Below the pieces are notes generated by a model. The model saw nothing but the letters and a program-made list of their open reading frames with translations, was not told the DNA's origin and searched no databases. Source: Pseudonocardia humida (GTDB lineage Bacteria; Actinomycetota; Actinomycetes; Mycobacteriales; Pseudonocardiaceae). Taken from it: DNA of 64,000 bases. This document shows positions 37,479 through 46,314 of the stretch, one piece after another; the first letter of the stretch is position 1; each line of letters starts with the position of its first letter. The stretch covers positions 1 through 64,000 of the forward strand of contig NZ_JAGSOV010000019.1 of NCBI RefSeq assembly GCF_023898865.1. The letters run 5' to 3'. A program made the translations under genes and the position numbers.

Positions 37479-38942
37479 TCAGCTGTGGAACAGGACGCTG
37501 CGGCAGGCCAGGTGCAGGGCGAGCCGCTCGTCGGGGTCGGTCAGGTCGACGCCGAGCAGTTCCTGGGCGCGGGCGACGCGGGCGGTGACGGTGTTGCGGT
37601 GCACCCCCAGCACCGCCGCGGTCTCGGTCAGGGACGACTCGGCGTCCAGGTGGGCGGTGAGGGTGCGCAGCAGGTCGCCGGGCTGGCCGTGCAGCGGGTC
37701 GAGCATCGAGCGGGCCGCCGGGAGGAACGTGTCGGTGCGGGTCCAGGCCAGCAGCAGCCGGCCGAGGCCGAGCCGGTCGACGTGCACGAAGTGCCCGCTC
37801 GCGGTGCGGGTGACGGCGAGGCGGGCGGCGTCGCCGGCCTCGCCGAGGGTGCGGGCCAGGCCGTCGACGCCGCGGTAGACGCGCCCGACGCCCATGGCGC
37901 TGCGCACCGAGCTGCGCAGCAGCCAGTGCGCGCGGCGCGCCGCGGTGGCGTGGCGGTGCAGCTCGTCCGAGCCGGGCTCGTGCTCGAACGTCGACCAGGC
38001 GCCCCACCCCGACCCCTGCTCGACGACGGCCGCGGACAGGTGGGCCGTGTCGAAGGCGCGCAGCACCTCGGGCCGCACGGCCACCGCGTCCACCCCGGCG
38101 GGCACGTCGATCCGGATGCCGATGTGCCAGCCGTCGAGCCGCCAGCCGGCGTCGACGGCGCGGCGGCGGGTCTCCGGGGCCGGGTCCCCGGTGGTCTGCA
38201 GCAGCTCGACCAGCAGCGACGTGCGCAGCCTGGCGTCGCGCTCGACGGTCAGCCGCTGCTGGGCGAGGCGGTGGCCCATCGACTCGGCGGCCACCGCCAT
38301 GGCCGCGGTCACCGCGGCCGTCTCGGCGGGGACACCCGGCGGCACGGCGACGGCCAGCCGCGAGCCCGGGTGGCCGTCCGCGCCGACGGCCCGCACGAGC
38401 GTCTCCTGGCCGGCCGGTCCCGGGTCCGGCCCGGCGACCCGACGGCCGGTGCCGTCGAGCAGCCAGACGGGCCGCCGCCACACCCGGGCCAGCTCGGCGA
38501 GCAGCCCGTCGACGCCGCCGGTCGCCGCGGCGCCCGCGGCGGCGGTGCGGCTGACGAGGTCGGCGACGACCTGGTCGGGGGCCCGCAGCAGGCGCGTGGC
38601 GACCAGGCCGACGGCCAGCGGGTCGGGCGCGCCGAGCACGGCGACCCCGATCCGCTCGGCCAGCAGCGAGCTGGCCCGGCGCAGCTCGGCGCGGCCCGGC
38701 AGCAGCACCGCCGCGGCCCCGGCCGCGCCCGCCCGGCGCAGCAGCGCGTCGAGGTGCCAGTCGCCGCGGTCGGCGGCGATGGCCACCACGAGCAGCGCGC
38801 ACTCGGCGTCGACGGGTTCGGCGCGCAGGTCGGGCACGGTGCGCACGTCGCGGATCTCGACCGGGTCCGGGTCGCCGGCCAGCACCTGCACGCCGGCCCA
38901 GTCGGGGTGGTCGAGCAGCGCGGCCAGCCGCAGGGCGGTCAC
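37479..38942 (-). CDS. PucR-family transcriptional regulator
   Basis: 487 residues. An N-terminal PucR-like ligand domain (about 1-120) precedes a central GGDEF-like fold without catalytic motifs and a C-terminal PucR HTH (SLTETAAVLGVHRNTVTARVARAQELLGVDLTDPDERLALHLACR). PucR proteins govern purine and related catabolism. The GTG at 38942 overlaps the stop of the third DUF917 gene (GTGA), so it is the last gene of the permease-hydantoinase-DUF917 operon and likely its regulator. Confidence 0.92.
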   Translation of the reverse strand: MTALRLAALLDHPDWAGVQVLAGDPDPVEIRDVRTVPDLRAEPVDAECALLVVAIAADRGDWHLDALLRRAGAAGAAAVLLPGRAELRRASSLLAERIGVAVLGAPDPLAVGLVATRLLRAPDQVVADLVSRTAAAGAAATGGVDGLLAELARVWRRPVWLLDGTGRRVAGPDPGPAGQETLVRAVGADGHPGSRLAVAVPPGVPAETAAVTAAMAVAAESMGHRLAQQRLTVERDARLRTSLLVELLQTTGDPAPETRRRAVDAGWRLDGWHIGIRIDVPAGVDAVAVRPEVLRAFDTAHLSAAVVEQGSGWGAWSTFEHEPGSDELHRHATAARRAHWLLRSSVRSAMGVGRVYRGVDGLARTLGEAGDAARLAVTRTASGHFVHVDRLGLGRLLLAWTRTDTFLPAARSMLDPLHGQPGDLLRTLTAHLDAESSLTETAAVLGVHRNTVTARVARAQELLGVDLTDPDERLALHLACRSVLFHS

Positions 38943-39979
38943 ATCAGCACCGGGTCGCAGTCCAGGCCGAAGGCCCGTGGCCCCACGTGCACCAACCGCT
39001 CGGGCCGCTCGCGCCACCACCGCGGTCCCGGCAGCACGACGACGGTGACGTCGTCGCCGACCCGCAGCGCGTCGACGGCGATGGGCGCACCGGTGCGCCG
39101 GTCGAGCACGCACAGCAGGTCGGGGCAGCTGGCCACGGGCTCGCCGTCGAGCAGCGCCAGCAGGTACTCGTTCTCGGCCTCCAGGCGCAGCACCGGACCG
39201 GTGTCGTCGAGCACGGTGATGCCGGCGCGCCCGAACGTCGCCGACGCGTTCCGGGCGATCTCCACCGCCCGCCCGGCGCCGAGCGCCCGCCCGCCGAGCG
39301 CCTCGGCGATCCGGGCGGGCGGCGCGTCGGCGTGCGCGCGCCCCAGGTCGAGCGCGCGGGCCAGGCTACCCAGGCAGGCGTCCTCGCAGACCACCGAGGC
39401 CGGGGTGGGGGCGAACGCGCACCCGGCCCACCCGCCGCTCTGCGCGATGAAGGCCCTGGCCACCCGCTCCAGCGTCACCGGGTCGATCCGGTCGAGCAGC
39501 ACCGTGCGCCCGCCGGACTCGGCCATCGCGAACGGCGCCAGCGAGCCGCCGGCCACGGCCCGGGTGGTCTGGTCGGCCCGCGGCAGCGCGCGCCCCATCA
39601 GGTCGGCGTCGACGAGCGGGAGGCGCAGCTCGGCGGCGGCGGCGACGGCGAGCACCCCGTTCACCCCGGCCGCCTCCAGCGCCATCACCGCCTCCGGCTC
39701 GGCGCCGGTCCAGCGGGCCAGCGCCCGCACCGCGCCGACGATCTCCTGCCCGCTGGGCAGCCTCTCGGTGAGCATCCGGGTGCCGCCGAGCATCCCGACC
39801 GCGACGACCGACGCCTCGCCCAGCTCCGCGGGCGGGTGCAGGACGATCGAACCCTCGCCGAGGGCGCGGCGCAGGGTCGTGGCGAAGACGCCCGCGTCGC
39901 CGCCCCCGCCCGAGCCCAGCAGGCTCAGCCCGACGACGAGCGCGTCGACGTCGTCCGCGCGCAGCGCCCTGTCGATCAC
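38939..39979 (-). CDS. DUF917 (S-methyl-thiohydantoin desulfurase family) protein 3
   Basis: 346 residues and the most divergent of three tandem paralogues. It keeps LLGSGGGGDAGVF, VVAVGMLGGTRM, ALEAAGVNGVLAVAAAAELRLPLVDADLMGRALP and the C-terminal LRVGDDVTVVVLPGP...VHVGPRAFGLDCDPV. It lacks the APTVMVEK segment and the FPELQM segment of its siblings, suggesting a different substrate or a structural role. Start is GTG 39979. It is followed by the PucR gene with a 4-nt overlap and preceded by copy 2 after 18 nt. Confidence 0.86.
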   Translation of the reverse strand: MIDRALRADDVDALVVGLSLLGSGGGGDAGVFATTLRRALGEGSIVLHPPAELGEASVVAVGMLGGTRMLTERLPSGQEIVGAVRALARWTGAEPEAVMALEAAGVNGVLAVAAAAELRLPLVDADLMGRALPRADQTTRAVAGGSLAPFAMAESGGRTVLLDRIDPVTLERVARAFIAQSGGWAGCAFAPTPASVVCEDACLGSLARALDLGRAHADAPPARIAEALGGRALGAGRAVEIARNASATFGRAGITVLDDTGPVLRLEAENEYLLALLDGEPVASCPDLLCVLDRRTGAPIAVDALRVGDDVTVVVLPGPRWWRERPERLVHVGPRAFGLDCDPVLM

Positions 39980-39997
39980 CCACGGGATCGTCGCAGA

Positions 39998-41134
39998 TCA
40001 AGCCGGTCGTGAGTGAGTACCACGGTCCGAACCGTGATACTCGCTCACGACCTCCACGGGGCGGAACTCCTCGGCCAGCCCGAAGCAGGCCGGTCCGAAG
40101 ACCGCCAGCGCCTCGGGCGTGCGCATGATCGGCGGGGTGGAGATGCCCACGACCACGACGCGCTGGCCGTAGCGCAGGCCCTCGGTGGTGATCGGCTCGG
40201 CCGACTCGGCCTCCAGCACGCAGATCAGGTCGGGCACGATCGCCGCCACCTCGCCGTCGACCTCGGCGATGAGCGTCTCGTTCTGGAACTGCGTGCGCAG
40301 CGTCGAGGTCCCGTCGAAGGACGTGAACCGGGCCCGGCCGCGGGCGAACCCGTCCACCGTGCGGCGCTCGACGTCGGCCACCTTGCCCGCGAACAGCACC
40401 CGCAGGTGGGTGTAGATCGTCGTGGAGAGCGCCTCGGCCAGCGCGGACACCGGGTCGCGCAGCTGCTCGCGGGCCTCCCGGATGGCCCGCCCGAGCGATA
40501 GCCCGAGCGAGAGCGTGCGCGGGATGGCGGTGCGCTTGACGTCCGCGCCGCTCATCGCGTACTCGGCGATCAGCGCCGCGCCGCCCATGCGGATCGTCGC
40601 GCCGCGGGCCAGCCACTCCATGCGGATGTTGTCCGGCCCGGTGTCGATGGTGACGGTCTCGCCGTGGTCCCCGGAGACGACCATCGGCGAGCCCGGCACG
40701 CCGTAGACGCCGAAGGTCTCCATCTGCAGCTCGGGGAACGCCCGGCCCATCCCGTCGGCGTCGACGACGGGCAGCCCGCTGCGTGCCGCCACCACCAGCG
40801 GGATCATCGAGTTGATCCCGCCGCACTCGATCGGCATCGTCGCCGTGGCGCGGCGCCCGAGCAGCCGCTCCAGCGTGCGCAGCGCGGTCACCGCCTCGTC
40901 GCCGCGCGGGATCTTCTCCACCATCACCGTCGGCGCGCCCATCATCGCCGTCGGGATGACGAACGCGTCGTCGTCGACCTCGTCGGGGTCGAGCACGGCG
41001 ACCGGCCCGTGCTCGCGCATGGCCTCCTGCACCATCAGCCGCCCGACGTGCGGGTCGCCCCCGCCCCCGGTGCCCAGCAGGGCGGCACCGCGGGCCAGGT
41101 CGGGCAGGTCCTCGGGGCCCAGCGTCCAACTCAC
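39998..41134 (-). CDS. DUF917 (S-methyl-thiohydantoin desulfurase family) protein 2
   Basis: 378 residues. Core motifs are LLGTGGGGDPHVGRL, MMGAPTVMVEKIPRGDEA, MPIECGGINSMIPLVVAA, LPVVDADGMGRAFPELQM, SGDHGETVTIDTGPDN and YGQRVVVVGISTPP...VFGPACFGL. The last about 15 residues (VVSEYHGSDRGTHSR) are encoded by an intergenic-type palindrome (40006-40051) and have no family counterpart. GTG 41134 overlaps the stop of copy 1 (GTGA). Confidence 0.92.
   Translation of the reverse strand: MSWTLGPEDLPDLARGAALLGTGGGGDPHVGRLMVQEAMREHGPVAVLDPDEVDDDAFVIPTAMMGAPTVMVEKIPRGDEAVTALRTLERLLGRRATATMPIECGGINSMIPLVVAARSGLPVVDADGMGRAFPELQMETFGVYGVPGSPMVVSGDHGETVTIDTGPDNIRMEWLARGATIRMGGAALIAEYAMSGADVKRTAIPRTLSLGLSLGRAIREAREQLRDPVSALAEALSTTIYTHLRVLFAGKVADVERRTVDGFARGRARFTSFDGTSTLRTQFQNETLIAEVDGEVAAIVPDLICVLEAESAEPITTEGLRYGQRVVVVGISTPPIMRTPEALAVFGPACFGLAEEFRPVEVVSEYHGSDRGTHSRPA
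40006..40051. repeat. 21-bp-arm palindrome (repeat family B) inside a gene end
   Basis: GTCGTGAGTGAGTACCACGG pairs with CCGTGATACTCGCTCACGAC with two mismatches around a short loop. The same outer arms GTCGTGAGTG and CGCTCACGAC and the same CACGG core occur at 55677-55723. Here it forms the last codons of DUF917 copy 2. Confidence 0.85.
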
Positions 41135-42216
41135 GTCATCACCCGGACCGGGTCGGTGTCGTAGCCGAAGTACCGCGGCCCGACCAGCTCGATCGCCTCC
41201 GGCGAGTGCCAGCGCTCGTCGGCCGGGGCCGCCAGCACGCACACCCGGTGGCCGAAGCGCAGTGCCTCGGTCGTCACCGGCTCGCCGGTGTCCTGGTCCA
41301 GCACGATGATCAGGTCGGGCGTGGTGACGACCGGCGCCCCGTCGCGCATGGCCATCAGGTGCTCGTTCTGGAAGTGCAGCACCAGGTCGCCGTCGGCCCC
41401 GGCCACGACGGCCTCGCCGCGGGCGAAGCCGGTGGTCGTGCGCCGGATGACGTCGACGACCTTGCCGGTGTGCAGCACCGCCCCGCCGATGGCCCCGACG
41501 ACCGCCGCCACCGGGTCGGTGTGCGCGGACCGGGCCGCCGACACCGCGCGCCCGATCGCCACGCACAGGCTGAGCGTGCCGTGCACGAGGGCGCTCTTGG
41601 CCTGGGCGCCGGTCATGACGTAGTTGCTGATGATCGCCGAGCAGCCCATGGTCACGGTCATCGAGCGGGCCAGCGACTCGGCCCACCTGTTGTCCACGGT
41701 CCGCAGGACGCCGGTGTTGCCCTTCTCGTCGGAGATCGACATCGGCGTGCAGGCGATGCCGTCCAGCGTCGCCAGCACCATCTGCAGCTCCGGGAAGGCC
41801 CGGCCCATGCCGTCGCCGTCGACCAGCGGCAGCCCCAGCTGCGCCGCGGCGACCAGCGGGAACGTCGAGTTGACCCCGCCGGCCTCGATGCACGCCACGT
41901 GCGTGGGGGTGATCCCGAGGTGCTCGGCGAGCGCGGTGACCGCGTGCCCGACCAGCTCGGTCGACGGCGTCTTCTCGACCATCACGGTCGGCGCGCCCAT
42001 CATCGCCACCGGCACCACGCAGGCGTCGGTCGGCAGGTCGTCCGGGGCGACCAGGCGCACCGGGCCGTGCTCGCGCAGCGCGGCCTCGGCCAGCAGCCGC
42101 CCGACGTACGGGTCGCCGCCGCCTCCGGTGCCCAGCACGGCCGCCCCGCGGGCCAGGTCGACCAGGTCGTCGACGGTGACCTCGGTGAGCCCCGCACCGG
42201 TGATCGTCGCGGTCAC
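41131..42216 (-). CDS. DUF917 (S-methyl-thiohydantoin desulfurase family) protein 1
   Basis: 361 residues. Motifs: LGTGGGGDPYVGRLL, VAMMGAPTVMVEKTPS, CIEAGGVNSTFPLVAAAQLGLPLVDGDGMGRAFPELQM, SISDEKGNTGVL, SALVHGTLSLCVAIG and the C-terminal RFGHRVCVLAAPAD...LVGPRYFGYDTDPV. It is about 40-45 percent similar by eye to copy 2. It overlaps the hydantoinase stop by 4 nt and copy 2 by 4 nt, so the set is translated as a chain. Confidence 0.92.
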   Translation of the reverse strand: MTATITGAGLTEVTVDDLVDLARGAAVLGTGGGGDPYVGRLLAEAALREHGPVRLVAPDDLPTDACVVPVAMMGAPTVMVEKTPSTELVGHAVTALAEHLGITPTHVACIEAGGVNSTFPLVAAAQLGLPLVDGDGMGRAFPELQMVLATLDGIACTPMSISDEKGNTGVLRTVDNRWAESLARSMTVTMGCSAIISNYVMTGAQAKSALVHGTLSLCVAIGRAVSAARSAHTDPVAAVVGAIGGAVLHTGKVVDVIRRTTTGFARGEAVVAGADGDLVLHFQNEHLMAMRDGAPVVTTPDLIIVLDQDTGEPVTTEALRFGHRVCVLAAPADERWHSPEAIELVGPRYFGYDTDPVRVMT

Positions 42217-43781
42217 GAGCCGCTCCCGACGGGCGAGTCGATGCGCAGGTCGCCGACCGCCTTGCAGCGGATGCGGGTGGCGTTGCCCGGCAGGTACGGG
42301 ATCGGCACCTCGTCGAAGTCGACGATCTCGATCGTGGACGGGTCGGCGCCGGCGACGACCGCCCGGTCGACGGCCTCCTGCCGGGCCTCGTCGACGACCG
42401 CGTCGCGGCGGCCCGGCTCGATCGCGAACACCCGGTCGACCTCGCCGCCGACCTGGGCGATCGCCGCCCCGATGGCGTTGGCGACGGCGAAGTTCTCCGG
42501 CCGGTGCACCTTCCCGATCCCGGGCAGCTCGTCGGGCAGCAGCACCGACCCGCCACCCACCCCGACGACGGGCAGCGGGTCGGCCGAGACCCGCATCCGG
42601 TCGACGACGTCGGCCACGTCCGCGGCGATCCGCTCCAGCGCCGCGGCGACCAGCTCCCTGGGCAGGGCGGCGGTGCGGCTGCGGTCGCCGATGTCGGCCC
42701 GGCCCGCGGCCACGGCCACGTCGGTGGCGGTGAGCAGGCCGCCGCCGAAGACCAGCGCCTTCTCGGTGAGCCGGTAGCCGACCGAGTCGGGCCCGACCGT
42801 CGGGTCCTCCAGCCCGCGGACCAGGCTGCCGCCGCCGATGCCGACCGACAGCACGTCGGGCATGCGGAAGTTGGTGCGGATGCCGGCCACGCTGACCTCG
42901 ACGGTCGCCTCCCGGGGGAACCCGCCGTTGAGCACGCCCACGTCGGTGGTCGTCCCGCCGATGTCGACGACCGCGCAGGTCCCGAGCCCGGACAGCACCG
43001 CGGCCCCGCGCATCGAGTTGGTCGGGCCCGACGCGAACGTGGCGACCGGGTAGCGGCGGGCGAACCCGACGTCCATCAGGGTGCCGTCGTTCTGGCTGAG
43101 GTAGAGCGGCGCGGTGATGCCGTGCCCGGCGATGGAGGCGGCCAGCCCGTCGACGATCCCCGCGGCCAGCTCGCGCAGCGCCGCGTTGATGATCGTCGCG
43201 TTCTCCCGCTCCAGCAGCCCGACCCGGCCGATCTCGTGGGAGAGCGAGATGGGCACGTCGGCGCCGAGCTCGGCGGCCACGATCTCCGCGGCGCGCAGCT
43301 CGAACTCCGTGTTGACCGGCGAGAACACCGAGCTGATCGCCACCGAGCGGACGCCGTTGGCGGCCATGTCGCCGGCGTGGCGGCGCAGCTCGGCCTCGTC
43401 GAGCGCGGAGATCGGGCGCCCGTCGAACTCGTGCCCGCCGTGCGCCAGGTAGGCCCGGCCCTTGATCGCGCCGACGAGCCGTTGGGGCCAGTCGACCATC
43501 GGCGGCAGCGACGCCGTGGCCGGCAGCCCCAGCCGCAGCGCGGCCGTCGGGGCCAGCCGGTCGGCCTCGACCAGCGCGTTGATGAAGTGCGTCGTCCCGA
43601 TCATCACCGCGGCGACCTCGGCGGGCGCGAACGGCTGCGCGGCCTGCAGCGCGTCGAGCGCGGTGACGATGCCGGAGGTGACGTCCGAGGTGGTCGCCGA
43701 CTTCACCGCGCCCAGGAGGCGTTCGCCGTCCATCAGCACTGCGTCGGTGTTGGTTCCGCCGACGTCGATCCCGATCCGCAT
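42213..43781 (-). CDS. Hydantoinase/oxoprolinase-family protein (HyuA-like, ATPase fold)
   Basis: 522 residues. The N-terminal Hydant_A_N phosphate-binding segment is MRIGIDVGGTNTDAVLM; the main Hydantoinase_A domain has VAISSVFSPVN, DIGGTTTDVGVLNGG and VGVGGGSVLLPDELPG. The actin/Hsp70-like fold hydrolyses ATP to open cyclic amides such as hydantoins or 5-oxoproline. The start is ATG 43781, five bases after the permease stop. It is followed by three DUF917 genes, the recurrent partner family of this protein. Confidence 0.93.
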   Translation of the reverse strand: MRIGIDVGGTNTDAVLMDGERLLGAVKSATTSDVTSGIVTALDALQAAQPFAPAEVAAVMIGTTHFINALVEADRLAPTAALRLGLPATASLPPMVDWPQRLVGAIKGRAYLAHGGHEFDGRPISALDEAELRRHAGDMAANGVRSVAISSVFSPVNTEFELRAAEIVAAELGADVPISLSHEIGRVGLLERENATIINAALRELAAGIVDGLAASIAGHGITAPLYLSQNDGTLMDVGFARRYPVATFASGPTNSMRGAAVLSGLGTCAVVDIGGTTTDVGVLNGGFPREATVEVSVAGIRTNFRMPDVLSVGIGGGSLVRGLEDPTVGPDSVGYRLTEKALVFGGGLLTATDVAVAAGRADIGDRSRTAALPRELVAAALERIAADVADVVDRMRVSADPLPVVGVGGGSVLLPDELPGIGKVHRPENFAVANAIGAAIAQVGGEVDRVFAIEPGRRDAVVDEARQEAVDRAVVAGADPSTIEIVDFDEVPIPYLPGNATRIRCKAVGDLRIDSPVGSGS

Positions 43782-43786
43782 GCGCG

Positions 43787-45124
43787 TCAGTCCTTCGTGG
43801 AGACGAGTTCGGGGTCGGACAGGTCGGCGGTGGGGCTCGTGCCCACGCCGCGGACCAGCCCGAGCTTGCCCGCGACCACGTAGAGCACGAAGGCCGCGAC
43901 GAGCGAGTTGATGCTGGGCAGGCCCCAGCTGACGAAGTAGCCGATCAGCCCAGCGCCGACCCAGATGACCAGCGTGGCCGGCACCCACGTCGGCGCGGAC
44001 TCGGGCAGCCTGCCCTGCGCCCGGCTGGCCTCCAGCTCCCCGCGCCAGCGCTTCACCACGAAGTACTCGGCGACCATGATCCCGGCGATCGGCGGGAAGG
44101 CCACCCCGAGGACGGTGAGGAACCCGATGAAGCTGTCCAGGATGCCGGCCGCGGCCAGCACGCTGCCGACGACGCCGAGGCAGAGCGTGGCGATCGCCCG
44201 GTTGATCCGCTTGCCCAGCACCGTGCCGACGAAGTTCACCAGGCCCAGCCCGGAGCTGTAGAGGTTCCAGTCGTTGATCTTCAGCGTACCCAGGATGATC
44301 ACCAGCGTGCCGACCCAGCCGACCGAGGAGGTGACGATCGTGATGATGTCGTCGGAGCGGATGGCGTGGGCCAGCAGCACGCCCGACAGCCCGATCACGT
44401 ACTCGCCGAGGGTGAACCCGACGACCGTCTGCTTGACGACGTCGGCGGAGTTGCGGTTGAACCGGGTCATGTCCGGGGTGATGACCGCCCCCACGATGAA
44501 CCCGCCCGCGACCAGCGTGGTGCCCTCCAGCAGGGTCAGCGCCGGCCCCGGCGGCGGCCCGGTCATCAGGGTGCCGATGTCGTGGTTGAACAGCTCGCTC
44601 CCGATCGACCAGGCCACCAGCACCAGGAACGCCGGCACGGTGATGTAGGCGACCCACTTCATCGAGGCGAAGCCCCACAGCACGATGAAGGTGACCGCGA
44701 GCCCGAACAACAGCGACCACAGCCAGGTCGGGAGCCCGCCGATCAGGCTGGTCAGCCCCTGGGCCGACACCCCGGACTGGATGCCGAACCAGCCGATCAG
44801 GCTGATCCCGATGGCCAGCCCGACCACCGCGCTACCGCCGTGCCCGAACCCGGTCCAGCGCGCGAGCAGCGAGGTCTGCAGCCCCTCCCGGGCCCCGATG
44901 ATCCCGACCCCGATGGAGACCAGCTCCAGGATCACCGCACCGAGCGTGAACGCCCAGAACGCCGTCCAGAAGTCCATCCCGAACCCGAGCGTCGAGCCCA
45001 GCAGGAACTGGCTCAGCGCCGAGACCTGGCCGAACCGCTGCACCGCGACCGACCACCAGGAGTACCGGGCCTCCTGCGGGACCCGGGTGAGCGCGTAGTC
45101 GTCGACTCCCACCTGACCTGCCAT
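43787..45124 (-). CDS. NCS1-family nucleobase/hydantoin permease
   Basis: 445 residues with about 12 hydrophobic helices; cytosine-permease-like (CodB/PucI group). Features: VPQEARYSWWSVAVQRFGQVSALSQFLLGSTLGFGMDF at the start, WFGIQSGVSAQGL, GAVITPDMTRFNRN and INDWNLYSSGLGLVN. It would import the ring compound used by the downstream enzymes. ATG 45124 has GGAGG five bases upstream. It is the first gene of the operon, with a TAGCGT promoter about 40 bp upstream. Confidence 0.92.
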   Translation of the reverse strand: MAGQVGVDDYALTRVPQEARYSWWSVAVQRFGQVSALSQFLLGSTLGFGMDFWTAFWAFTLGAVILELVSIGVGIIGAREGLQTSLLARWTGFGHGGSAVVGLAIGISLIGWFGIQSGVSAQGLTSLIGGLPTWLWSLLFGLAVTFIVLWGFASMKWVAYITVPAFLVLVAWSIGSELFNHDIGTLMTGPPPGPALTLLEGTTLVAGGFIVGAVITPDMTRFNRNSADVVKQTVVGFTLGEYVIGLSGVLLAHAIRSDDIITIVTSSVGWVGTLVIILGTLKINDWNLYSSGLGLVNFVGTVLGKRINRAIATLCLGVVGSVLAAAGILDSFIGFLTVLGVAFPPIAGIMVAEYFVVKRWRGELEASRAQGRLPESAPTWVPATLVIWVGAGLIGYFVSWGLPSINSLVAAFVLYVVAGKLGLVRGVGTSPTADLSDPELVSTKD

Positions 45125-45162
45125 GGCATCCTCCGGCTCTCGGGCGGTGATGGAGTGGGGCC

Positions 45163-45192
45163 ACGCTAGATCCGAGGTCAGACCGGGGTCAC
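45163..45192 (-). promoter_or_regulatory. Promoter of the permease-hydantoinase-DUF917 operon
   Basis: -10 TAGCGT (45168-45163, minus) is preceded at 18 bp by GTGACC (45192-45187), a fair -35. Transcription would begin near 45156, leaving a leader of about 32 nt. Confidence 0.4.
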
Positions 45193-45305
45193 GAGGCAGG
45201 ATGCCCGGTGCGGCGGCCCGGGCAGTGCACAACGCACAGGATGGCGCGGCGATGAGATCCGGCCCGTCCGGCGGTCATACCCCCATCCGAGGAAGGGAGA
45301 ATCGC

Positions 45306-45824
45306 ATGACCGCACCCGTCGCCACCGACATCGACCCCCGCTACGGCGAACCCGACGCCACCCCCGTCCCCTGGGAGACCACCGAGCAGCGGTTCGCCGA
45401 CGCCGAGGTCTACTGGCTGTCCACCGTCCGCCCCGACGGCCGCCCGCACGTCACCTCACTGATCTCCGTCTGGCGCGACGGGTGCGCCCACATCTGCGCG
45501 GGCCCCCACGAGCGCAAGGCCCGCAACATCGCCGCGAACCCCGACGTCGTCCTCACCACCGGCACCCCGGCCCTGCGCGGCGGTCTCGACGTCGTCGTCG
45601 AGGGGCGGGTCCAGCGGGTCACCGATCCCGACGAGCTGAAGGCGCTCGCGGCGGCGTGGGAGGAGAAGTACGGCGCCGACTGGCACTTCGACGTGCTCGA
45701 CGGCGGCTTCGAGGGCGGTGGCGGGCTCGCGCACGTCTACCGGATCGAGCCGAGCACCGCCTTCGCCTTCGGCAAGGCGCCCTACAGCCAGACCCGCTAC
45801 CGCTTCGCCGGGGGGTCGCGGTGA
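45306..45824 (+). CDS. Pyridoxamine 5'-phosphate oxidase-family flavin/F420 protein
   Basis: 172 residues with a split-barrel fold: AEVYWLSTVRPDGRPHVTSLISVWRDG, ERKARNIAANPDVVLTTG, DVVVEGRVQRVTDPDELKALAAAW and YRIEPSTAFAFGK. Actinobacterial members bind F420, FMN or heme; the reaction here is unknown. GGGAG precedes ATG 45306. The 3' end overlaps the next gene by 4 nt (GTGA), so the two are coupled. Confidence 0.9.
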   Translation: MTAPVATDIDPRYGEPDATPVPWETTEQRFADAEVYWLSTVRPDGRPHVTSLISVWRDGCAHICAGPHERKARNIAANPDVVLTTGTPALRGGLDVVVEGRVQRVTDPDELKALAAAWEEKYGADWHFDVLDGGFEGGGGLAHVYRIEPSTAFAFGKAPYSQTRYRFAGGSR

Positions 45825-46237
45825 ACTGGACGCTGGAGGTCGTGCAGGTGCCGGTGACCGACATCGACCGGGCGAAGGCGTTCTACGCCGAGAAGGTCGG
45901 CTTCGCCGTCGACCACGACACCGCCAACATGGGCGACGGCACCCGCTTCGCCCAGCTCACGCCGCCCGGGTCCGGCTGCTCGATCGTGATCAGCTCGGGG
46001 ATGACGAAGCTGGCGCCGGGGGCGCAGGAGGGGCTGCAGCTGGTCGTCAACGACGTGCGCGCGGCCCGCGCCGAGCTGGCCGGGCGCGGGGTGGACGTCA
46101 GCGAGGTGCGCGTTTACACGAAGGACGGCATCCGCCCGGCCCGGGAGGACGACGACCTGAACAACGTCGGCTTCTGCTTCTTCAGCGACCCCGACGGCAA
46201 CGGCTGGGCGGTCCAGCAGATCACGTCCCGTCCCTAG
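45821..46237 (+). CDS. VOC-family (glyoxalase-like) protein
   Basis: 138 residues. One VOC module: LEVVQVPVTDIDRAKAFYAEKVGFAVDHD, then QLTPPGSGCSIVIS, LQLVVNDVRAARAELAGRGV, and the C-terminal FCFFSDPDGNGWAVQQI. VOC proteins are metal-dependent lyases, isomerases, dioxygenases or resistance proteins; no specific role can be given. The GTG overlaps the preceding stop. A hairpin follows. Confidence 0.92.
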   Translation: MNWTLEVVQVPVTDIDRAKAFYAEKVGFAVDHDTANMGDGTRFAQLTPPGSGCSIVISSGMTKLAPGAQEGLQLVVNDVRAARAELAGRGVDVSEVRVYTKDGIRPAREDDDLNNVGFCFFSDPDGNGWAVQQITSRP

Positions 46238-46280
46238 CCGGCGCCCCACCGGGCCCCGGGGCACCGCGCGCACCGTCCGG

Positions 46281-46314
46281 CCACCGCGCACATGTCAGGG
46301 GGTGTGCGCGGCGG
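46281..46314 (+). terminator. Hairpin after the VOC gene
   Basis: CCACCGCGCACA (46281-46292) and TGTGCGCGGCGG (46303-46314) pair with one mismatch around a 10-nt loop. Confidence 0.55.
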
